From assembly GCA_947184155.2 (NCBI GenBank), contig CAMXCT020002759.1:1-64000 (forward strand): a stretch of 64,000 bases of DNA. The letters are read 5' to 3'. A program made the position numbers and the translations under genes. Source of the DNA: Cladocopium goreaui (lineage: Eukaryota > Sar > Dinophyceae > Suessiales > Symbiodiniaceae). The first letter of the stretch is position 1; each line of letters begins with the position of its first letter. This document shows, piece after piece, positions 29,127-36,779 of this stretch. The notes under the pieces were generated by a model. It was not told the DNA's origin and searched no databases. It saw only the letters and a program-made list of their open reading frames with translations.

Positions 29127-30216
29127 GGGGATGGGGTCCCCAATACCATGTCCTCAACAGGGGGAGGTGGACCCGAGAGGGTCCGGGGGGCCGTTAAACT
29201 TCATGACTGTATAGCGCTGGGGAGTTGCTGAAGGCCCCCGTCCCTAACGAACCGTGAATTGACACGGTACCTTGGTACCCCCTAGTCGGCGTGTGTTGAC
29301 ATGTTGGGTTGCTCCTCATGTCCCACCCTCGTTTGTGTTTGCGCACATCCTTGGGTGATCGTGCGGTATCTCGGGGTTCTCCCGGACCGATCGGTACACA
29401 CGTGGTACGGGACCGACGGGTCTCACCTTACCTTGTGTCTAGGGTAGCAACACCCAATGATGACACGGGGGAACAGGCAAGGTCGGTGAACCTCTTAGAG
29501 ACTTGGGGACTTGTCTCGAGGAGGGGTTCAACGGGGCAACCCGTTGGCTAACGGTCAATATTCATCGTTGGGTAGCTAAGCTCGCGGTGGACAAGACCGT
29601 CGGTTCCTCCCTAACAGTGTTAGGGTCCTGTCGCAAGACAGGTGTATCCCCCTGGGATACATGGGATCGCTAACGACTGGGTCACCGACCGGTTCACTCT
29701 TAACCTTCGGGGAGAGTGGGCTCAATGTACAGTCTGGCCACAGTGAGGACCTTGTTTTTGGCTCTAAGGTCCGAGCTGTGCTCCATAGGGACTGGGGTCA
29801 CTGAAAAGGTGACTAAGACTTTCCACTCCTTTCTTGGATCGTCTTCTCCGGTGATCGCTGGAGTCCGGGAACCTATGGGGGCATCATGAGTTGGTCCCTT
29901 GGATTGAGTGGTGATCATCTTGGGTGAAATGAATGGGTTCCGTCTCCACGTCCATTCGGGGTGTACGGTTTACGCTGTACATTCTTGGTGGAAATGAATG
30001 GTTTCGGTTCCCACGTCACTCGGTGAGTGGATCCACTCTCCTTGGTTTGACCTGGGACTCGTGGTGTGGAAAGGGTACCGCCCCAGGGTGCGCCTGGTGC
30101 TTGCGTAGGGCCATGCTTCTGCGTGGTTTTCGCCTTTTTGGCGTGGCCCTGCACCGGGTGCCCAAAGGTACCAAGCGGAAACTACCGCTGAGTGTAGGCC
30201 CAAAGGAGTCATCTTA
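29127..30216 (+). ncRNA. 1.1 kb highly structured RNA block ahead of orf12
   Basis: There is no credible gene, but many perfect hairpins. 29169-29184 is GGACCC-GAGA-GGGTCC. 29251-29268 is ACCGTG/CACGGT. 29530-29545 is AACGGG-GCAA-CCCGTT. Three are back to back: CCCTAAC-AGT-GTTAGGG (29609-29625), CCTGTC-GCAA-GACAGG (29627-29642) and TGTATCCC-CCT-GGGATACA (29643-29661). A palindrome lies at 30025-30038. Three loops are GNRA tetraloops. A 27-nt stretch is repeated at about 29929-29955 and 29995-30021. The composition is more G-rich than the other leaders. It is probably a folded RNA: an IRES-like element, a ribozyme or intron remnant, or a packaging signal. I could not match it to group I or group II intron cores. 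Confidence 0.7.
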
Positions 30217-31107
30217 GTGAGTGAGGCATTCACTGAAATTAACGCGGGCCTGGTCATTGTATTAGCTTCAGGTCATAAGAGCCCTGTGCCCATCACTGTA
30301 TTGGAGGACTCGGATACTGATCCTGATGAACTAGCCCACGTTATTACCAGTGCCTATCATAGACATGTCGAAGCCTACCTTGCTACTACATATCCACCTG
30401 CGGACGTTGAGCAAGCAGTCGCTAGTGGATTACTTGGCTCTCCTCTGCTTGGCACGTCCACCCGGGTTACTGCAGATTGGTGCCATGCGTGGAGGGTGTT
30501 GGGCCAGTGGTCTGGATTAGTCACTTTTCCGGTCCCAGCCTCTGGAGTCTGGCCGCGCCACGGTCATCTACGGAGAATCCTTGATGGCTACCAAGGCAGA
30601 CAACCCAACTTCCACAAATGGGCTCGGCCTGCCTATGAGCAAGGAGCCCTTCCGACCCTTAGCCTGCTGCCGGGTGAAGTCAGCGTACGAGTACTACCGG
30701 GAGACAAGATGTACCAAGCCATGACAATTGAGCCACACTACATGCGGCCTGTTATCCTGCATGGGTTTGGCACTACTGCCAAGAAAAGAATGCCCAGCAG
30801 TCTCGCTGAGCTGGCCCAATTTGGCTGGTTGCCGCTGGCTGCGGCTTTATTTGGGACACAAGAATGGAAGCCCCAATGGTTGCATCCCAATTTCCTTCCA
30901 GTGGTTGGTCTGCGACTGCATGCCAAAGTGCCTCCTGTTCCTCTCTCCCAAGCTCAACTCACATTGCTGTGTGGACGTGGCACCGGAAGGAACAATCTGA
31001 ACCTTCATGTACATCGCTGCAGCAGGCAGCTCCTCTCACGTTTGGTCTTCCGTTACCCTTCAGAGAGATGGCTAAGTGGGAAGTCACCGTCAACGAGCAG
31101 GCCATAG
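30109..31107 (+). CDS. orf12: unrecognised protein without an in-frame start ATG
   Basis: The frame is open from 30109 to the stop at 31105-31107. It has no ATG until about codon 168 counted from a GTG at 30217 (296 residues from that GTG). The sequence looks like real protein throughout, with a Pro/Trp-rich globular composition (VTADWCHAWRVLGQWSGLVTFPVP) and no recognised family. Translation may begin at a non-AUG codon directed by the structured block upstream, or the reading frame may be joined to other sequence by splicing. Its last 40 nt overlap the orf13 ATG (31068) in the -1 frame. It may act as the N-terminal part of orf13. Confidence 0.6.
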   Translation, partial: GHASAWFSPFWRGPAPGAQRYQAETTAECRPKGVILVSEAFTEINAGLVIVLASGHKSPVPITVLEDSDTDPDELAHVITSAYHRHVEAYLATTYPPADVEQAVASGLLGSPLLGTSTRVTADWCHAWRVLGQWSGLVTFPVPASGVWPRHGHLRRILDGYQGRQPNFHKWARPAYEQGALPTLSLLPGEVSVRVLPGDKMYQAMTIEPHYMRPVILHGFGTTAKKRMPSSLAELAQFGWLPLAAALFGTQEWKPQWLHPNFLPVVGLRLHAKVPPVPLSQAQLTLLCGRGTGRNNLNLHVHRCSRQLLSRLVFRYPSERWLSGKSPSTSRP

Positions 31108-34100
31108 ATATTGGGGAAGTGTCCAAACAACACTACAGTGGGGGCCAACCCGCAGATGCGCTGCCCGTAGCCCTCACAGGCTCTGCAGAGTGGGCCTCCT
31201 GGGTCTTTTCCCTCGCTGAAGTCTGGCAAGATGACGCCCCGATGCAAGACCGACCCCTTGAAGTGCATTGCAGTGGACTAGGGGGTGGCCTACTTAGTGG
31301 CGAGCATGAATATGATATTTTTCTGCAAAATCTTGCGCAAACCAAGGTGTATGGCCCATCGCTTGCGATGACAGATGACTGGGAAGAACATATCACCCAG
31401 TTGGGCCTCACCAAAACTGTGCATGAATATGTGATCTATCAGCTACTCTCCACGGCAGAAGGATGGACAGCCTGGCGAGATTTTCTCCCTGGACAGTTCG
31501 CTGATCCACAGCTGCTGCTCACGCGAGCGATTCGCCTAATTGAGGCTGCGAATATCCGGCCAGCCCATGCCAGGCCACCACACCCGACCTGGACAACAGC
31601 AATTATGCAAATCTTTCGTTGCTACCATCCGCAAGGCAAACATCTATTTCTGAAGTCATGCTTTCCACAGTTAGTCACCACAACGGCTACAAGCGGTTTC
31701 AGGGATGTCAACGTGCACGGTTTCTCGGCAGGGTCCTATACGGGCCTTGCTGTCCATGAGATCCTGAGTGCGTTTGCTGTGTTCCCTGGCCTCACCAAAG
31801 TTGCTGCGATTGCGACGCCACCAGAGATGATGAGACTTGCCACGGGCGAACGCACAGTCACACTGGTGCACTGCCTGGAGGACCGGCTTTGTGTGTGGAA
31901 ACCTGACTCTCTGACAGAATTCAACTATCAGATTGTCCTGATAGAAGGGCACCCCACATGGAGTGGACGTGCTAAACACTCCTATGGCCACTTGCTCTTC
32001 ATTGATCTTGACGAAGGGGTTCATGAAGTCCAAAGACTACAAATCACTACCCCTCAAGTCATTCCACATGGGGTACGTTGCGAGGGTTTGCTGCGTGTAC
32101 TTTCATGGGTTAGCTTTGACCTTCCGGAACACCTCAAGACAACTCTAAGTTCTCTGTTAGTAGCAGCTGGTGAAGGGAACACTGAACTGCACACAGTGCC
32201 CATTGACGGACGGGATATCCGGGATGGCCAGCCTGAAACGGAAGCTGAACTGCAAGCAGCCCTGATTGCGATGATTCCCACACCGGGAGGGTCCCATGAT
32301 GAGGGAGGATTGCTAGTTCGCAACTTACTGGCGGAATTCCTGCGAGGCTTTTCCCTACGCACCCTCATCTTCCTCCTGGACATGGTGCTTCCGCAATTAG
32401 ACGCCTATCATGCGGGACGGCAGCTCCAACATCTACAGCCTTGGGTCAGTGTAGAACTTGCTCAGCAGAAGAAGCGAGGACAGACTGGAACACGGTTACA
32501 GGTTACCTATCAATATGAGGCGTATGCCGGATTTCATGTCATCCACCTACATACTGATGGTGCCCCACTCCTGCTATTTAGTGCACCTTCCGATGTTCCA
32601 GCGCTGTCGCCGCGTGCTCTCTGTGAAGCTGGGAACCTAGGCAACTTGGAAGCGAACGTGATGGCAGGCAGAGCCCTACTGGGCATATTCCAGTTGCCAG
32701 ACAATCAGCAGCGTTGTGTCATAGCATTGGTACATGAGAAGGTGATGTCGAGCGGAACTAGCAAAAACCCTGTTCAAAGAGCGCTCAAGCGCATTGCCCC
32801 AAAGCTGCTGGAGCTTGTTATTGTCTCTCTGCCTATTGCTCGGACCTTTTGTGGGCGACTTTTGGACCAGCATCTTAAAACAATGAGTTATTTTGATCCT
32901 GCACAGGATTGGCTGAAACCCATTGAAGACCACCCGTCCATGGCCGTTGTTTGGGAAGAGCTGGCCTTTCTGGGAGACACACGCAGCCGCCATGAACTCT
33001 TAGTGTTTGCACAAGCTAACCAGTCGCGCCTACCATTGGCAATGGGCATCGTGCAGCCGCATATACCTGTTCGCCGTATGGCTAGCGAGCGCAAAACGCA
33101 ACTGACTGATGCGTTAGTCAGAATTCTGAGCCGATTTTTGACACCAGCCGCGATCTTGATGGATGGGGCCCATGACAGTTACTATCGTGAACATCTCCTT
33201 CCTCTAGCAGCACACGGTGATGGACATGTCCTGACAGTCTCAATTGCACTCTTGCTGGCCATTATGACTGGAAGATCTGACTTATGTATTGCAGGGGTTT
33301 TTGGTGCTGGCAAAACGCGGTCCCTTGCGGTCCTGCTCATTGCCCTAAGCTGCGAACTGAATGACTTTGTTGCAATCGTCTACACTAAAGAGAATGTAGC
33401 TGCCAAAGCACTAGCGGATCAAGTGAGTGATCTTGCGCCCCCCACAATCAAGAACTTCGGCAGGCTAATTGGACGCATGGAGGAGGGCAAAGGAGAGGCG
33501 TACGCCTCCAAAATTGACGTCCGATGTAGTGACCGTAATAGAATCATCTCACATAAGAATATACTCATCGCAACAGGTGGCTCAGCTACGGCGGAAATGG
33601 CGATGCGCTACTCCACTTTTGGCCATTGGATTTCTCGCACCTGGCTTGCCTTTATGGACGAAAGTCAACAGTATGGCAATTACCATGAGATTGCAGCTCT
33701 TGCTGCCATACAACAGCCAATGCTGACTGTCTTTATTGGAGACCACAGGCAAACTCCAGGAGGGCTATCCAAAGGCCGAGCAGCGGCTGTCAATCGACGT
33801 AAACTGTTGCAACGGCCGTTGGGGCTCCGAGCACTTGATAAGTCCGGCGACTATTTTCCACCAGCACGAATGGCAGCCCTCGTAGCTCAGCTGTGGCCTG
33901 ATGCGAGCCAAGATCCGGAGTCAGAGCTCTTCAGTCTGCTGAGACTTGCAAACAAGCCGCACAGTGGCCCATGGACATCCACTCCGCAAGATTACGAGCT
34001 GCCTGTCGCCCTAAGGCGGGTGTTCCACTGCCGAATTTCGTGCCAGTTGGATGCACACAGCAGCCTCATTGCAGCGGTGCTCGCAGTCTTGCTGATTGCC

Positions 34101-36779
34101 ACAGCACCAGAGGAGTTTGGGGTACCTGCGTGCACCACGACCCTTGAAGCAGCTGGACTCTGTGGTCCTCATCGATGGGGCATCATTCTCCCTAACAGCT
34201 CACGAGTTTCAATGCTGACCTACCAAGCCATCGTTGCAGTTCGATATCCGGAGTTAGTCCTCCATGAGTCCAACCATATCTACATTGGCCATTTCGTGCC
34301 ACATGAGTCCACTGTAGCCATTGGAGGCTTCCGCACAGTATTGTGGAAAGCCCCTAAGGATCTCAGGTCTGCAGTTGAGGATGTGGTTGCCTTCTGTACC
34401 TACCTGAAGAATTATTATCGTAACTTGCAACAGGGAGCGACCTCGCAGCTGCTTGTCTTATGCAACCGTACGGCTGTACATAATTTGCTACTCCAACATG
34501 GCTTTCAGACCGAGTGGTATGGTGGGCTGCGAGTTTCCACCACCTCCTCTGCTGCAGGAGCGACAGCACGCATTGCTGTCATTGTTCAAACAGGGGTAGG
34601 CTTTCTCAGTGGAGGACGGAGAGATTCAACAGCAGACGAGCGCGAGGACTGCTATGGAAGGGCAACTGTAGCGCTGACAAGAGCCATTGACCATACCTAT
34701 ATTGTCTCGCCTCTTGACATGGCAGGCATGATTGGAATGGCCCAGACAATAGGGGTTTACCATTACGGATACTTCACGCTGAAAGCCCGTGACATTCAGT
34801 ACCATGGCCCTACAAACTACCCCAGCGACAGATGTGCCATACTGGACTGGGGATTATCGGTACCCTTTACTCCCCAAGATAAACCGCCCCTTGCTATTGC
34901 CATGATAGTGACCACCAATGGCACACGAGCGTGGAGACGATATCGGCTGGTAGTGGCATGCAGAGACAGGCTACGGCTTCCCCCTAATGTCCTCGCAGCG
35001 CTAGAGTCCCGCACACGTGACCATGTGCTGACGACCAGCGGATTTTTCCCCTGCTCAATTGATCGTGAGTACCTATATGGTTACGCCGCTGATGGTTACA
35101 GATCTCCCCTCTGGCTGTGTGCAGCTTACAATGGGTCCCCAGCCCTCGTTCATCGACACAGAGGTCACAAGGTTTTCTTTCATGCTGGTATACAGGATCG
35201 ACAACTCGTGGTAATCCCTGGTATCCATTATTTTGATGCCCATCGGTTGCAACCTGAGCTTTTGGCCACACTAGATCGCCAATTTGATCCAGGCACTATG
35301 AAACTTGCAAGCCCGGAGGGTGCAAGAGACACAGTGAGTGACCCCTCCTCGGATGAAGAAGCAGCCTCTACCGATGGAGAAAGTGATCCAGAAGACCCTA
35401 CCATCTCATGGTGTCCACCCATACCTGAAGCAGCTGAAGATCCCTCTGAGGACGAGATCTTGAGCGCAGCTGATAAGCTAGCAATGTTAATTGACAATAT
35501 CCAACCTGACGGAAACCCATTCTGCATACCAGAAAACCTTGGCATTCTCCCGCCGCTGTGGCTCCAGGCGAGACTGACGTTGTCTTTGATTGCCATCCAA
35601 GAAAAGTTTGCGCGCGTCTTGCTGAGTGTGGCCGGTGAACTGTGGTTGCGCGGGCAAGGTGCCAAGGTGGAGGATGTCCTTATGCAAACAGCTAGGGCTC
35701 TCACAATTCGATTGGCAGAGAAGCTCGCCCAGGCGATGAGCTCGTTGATGAGATTGGCTGAATCCATGGTGACTCCAGAAACTGAATGCCTTTTGTATGC
35801 CACTTACTGGTTTCGGCCCATCCTGTCTGAACTCATTGGCTCAGCCCGCGAGAGCTCCGAAGTGAATCGGAGTCGAGCGCCGAGTGGCCCTGTGAAAGTC
35901 CTAGTCACAGATCGGCCGCATCGGCGCACTACTGGGTTAGTGGACCTTACGAGTGGCGCCTCTGCCCTCTTGGCATGGTTTCCGGCTAGTTGGGCCAGTA
36001 AAATTGCTCCCAAACTCCTCGAGAATGCTCCTGAGAATGCACAGAAACCTCAAGAAATCAACATCACGTGCCCGAAACGTTCCTATGACGAGACTCCCGT
36101 GGAAGGAGAAAAGCAGCTGCTCCAAGCAGTTAAATTTGTTGCTAAAAATTTGCCTGGTTTTCACCTGGGGTTGGATGAAGACTTTCAAATGGCTGGAAGC
36201 TTCCAGGAGCTCATCAATGGCTACACCACAGGGCTCGTTGAACCATGTATGATGCGAGGTCTCCAACCCCTAGGATCGAATCGTACTACTCTTGAAGTGA
36301 TTATTCCCTCTCCAGAAGGGCTTACCCCTGAAAAATGGAAAGAAACAGCCACACTGTGCCCACTTGACTGGCCTTCCAACTACAGTCTTTTACTATTGTG
36401 GCATATGAATGGGAGCCTTCATCAAACAGAGGCGCGACTCAGGAAGCAACTGTCACACAGCCACATGTTTGCTGAGTGGACAGTCCATCTCGACAGATTT
36501 GCGGAGCGAGTTTTATTCCAGCAACCAGCAGTCTATATAGCGGAACATGCCTTGCAAACCAACCTGCGGGAACGAAACTTCCCAGACAGGCGAGTCCGCA
36601 GGAGGGTCCCTCCGGAAGATCTGGATGAACATCGAAGGGCGCTCAGAGCGCTTCATCAGCGTGCTACTGCCCAGCAAGCAGTGAACCCAGTTTCATTTGG
36701 GCTCACCAATGAATGGTATGACACCATTACAGCAGACAAAAAACACCATCTGGAACATTTCACGAGAGGTATGACATGA
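31068..36779 (+). CDS. orf13: alpha/beta-hydrolase-like segment plus UPF1-like SF1 helicase, 1903 aa
   Basis: The ATG at 31068 was chosen because codons upstream (to 30864) read like an out-of-frame shadow of orf12. Residues about 210-310 carry a hydrolase-like triad: Ser220 in GFSAGS, Asp272 in HCLEDRLCVW and His304 in KHSYGH. The helicase spans about 735-1240: Walker A GVFGAGKT (Lys749), Walker B MDESQQ (Asp864, Glu865), GDHRQTPGG (Asp892), and VALTRA (Arg1205) as motif VI. This set is typical of SF1B (UPF1-like) helicases. An acidic linker (about 1420-1465) is followed by the unrecognised family C-terminal domain containing GLTPEKWK. It could unwind RNA or cDNA during the replication of a very long element. 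The hydrolase assignment is tentative. Confidence 0.87.
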   Translation: MAKWEVTVNEQAIDIGEVSKQHYSGGQPADALPVALTGSAEWASWVFSLAEVWQDDAPMQDRPLEVHCSGLGGGLLSGEHEYDIFLQNLAQTKVYGPSLAMTDDWEEHITQLGLTKTVHEYVIYQLLSTAEGWTAWRDFLPGQFADPQLLLTRAIRLIEAANIRPAHARPPHPTWTTAIMQIFRCYHPQGKHLFLKSCFPQLVTTTATSGFRDVNVHGFSAGSYTGLAVHEILSAFAVFPGLTKVAAIATPPEMMRLATGERTVTLVHCLEDRLCVWKPDSLTEFNYQIVLIEGHPTWSGRAKHSYGHLLFIDLDEGVHEVQRLQITTPQVIPHGVRCEGLLRVLSWVSFDLPEHLKTTLSSLLVAAGEGNTELHTVPIDGRDIRDGQPETEAELQAALIAMIPTPGGSHDEGGLLVRNLLAEFLRGFSLRTLIFLLDMVLPQLDAYHAGRQLQHLQPWVSVELAQQKKRGQTGTRLQVTYQYEAYAGFHVIHLHTDGAPLLLFSAPSDVPALSPRALCEAGNLGNLEANVMAGRALLGIFQLPDNQQRCVIALVHEKVMSSGTSKNPVQRALKRIAPKLLELVIVSLPIARTFCGRLLDQHLKTMSYFDPAQDWLKPIEDHPSMAVVWEELAFLGDTRSRHELLVFAQANQSRLPLAMGIVQPHIPVRRMASERKTQLTDALVRILSRFLTPAAILMDGAHDSYYREHLLPLAAHGDGHVLTVSIALLLAIMTGRSDLCIAGVFGAGKTRSLAVLLIALSCELNDFVAIVYTKENVAAKALADQVSDLAPPTIKNFGRLIGRMEEGKGEAYASKIDVRCSDRNRIISHKNILIATGGSATAEMAMRYSTFGHWISRTWLAFMDESQQYGNYHEIAALAAIQQPMLTVFIGDHRQTPGGLSKGRAAAVNRRKLLQRPLGLRALDKSGDYFPPARMAALVAQLWPDASQDPESELFSLLRLANKPHSGPWTSTPQDYELPVALRRVFHCRISCQLDAHSSLIAAVLAVLLIATAPEEFGVPACTTTLEAAGLCGPHRWGIILPNSSRVSMLTYQAIVAVRYPELVLHESNHIYIGHFVPHESTVAIGGFRTVLWKAPKDLRSAVEDVVAFCTYLKNYYRNLQQGATSQLLVLCNRTAVHNLLLQHGFQTEWYGGLRVSTTSSAAGATARIAVIVQTGVGFLSGGRRDSTADEREDCYGRATVALTRAIDHTYIVSPLDMAGMIGMAQTIGVYHYGYFTLKARDIQYHGPTNYPSDRCAILDWGLSVPFTPQDKPPLAIAMIVTTNGTRAWRRYRLVVACRDRLRLPPNVLAALESRTRDHVLTTSGFFPCSIDREYLYGYAADGYRSPLWLCAAYNGSPALVHRHRGHKVFFHAGIQDRQLVVIPGIHYFDAHRLQPELLATLDRQFDPGTMKLASPEGARDTVSDPSSDEEAASTDGESDPEDPTISWCPPIPEAAEDPSEDEILSAADKLAMLIDNIQPDGNPFCIPENLGILPPLWLQARLTLSLIAIQEKFARVLLSVAGELWLRGQGAKVEDVLMQTARALTIRLAEKLAQAMSSLMRLAESMVTPETECLLYATYWFRPILSELIGSARESSEVNRSRAPSGPVKVLVTDRPHRRTTGLVDLTSGASALLAWFPASWASKIAPKLLENAPENAQKPQEINITCPKRSYDETPVEGEKQLLQAVKFVAKNLPGFHLGLDEDFQMAGSFQELINGYTTGLVEPCMMRGLQPLGSNRTTLEVIIPSPEGLTPEKWKETATLCPLDWPSNYSLLLLWHMNGSLHQTEARLRKQLSHSHMFAEWTVHLDRFAERVLFQQPAVYIAEHALQTNLRERNFPDRRVRRRVPPEDLDEHRRALRALHQRATAQQAVNPVSFGLTNEWYDTITADKKHHLEHFTRGMT

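Noticed and set aside
29127-30216. Group I or group II intron, or ribosomal RNA fragment
   Set aside because: I could not find the conserved core segments of either intron class. Joining at the obvious GT and AG edges gives a stop codon, and no rRNA landmark was recognised.
30864-31067. N-terminal extension of orf13 from ATG 30864
   Set aside because: The residues are Ser/Cys/Gln-rich and read as a shadow of orf12. Protein-like sequence begins at ATG 31068.
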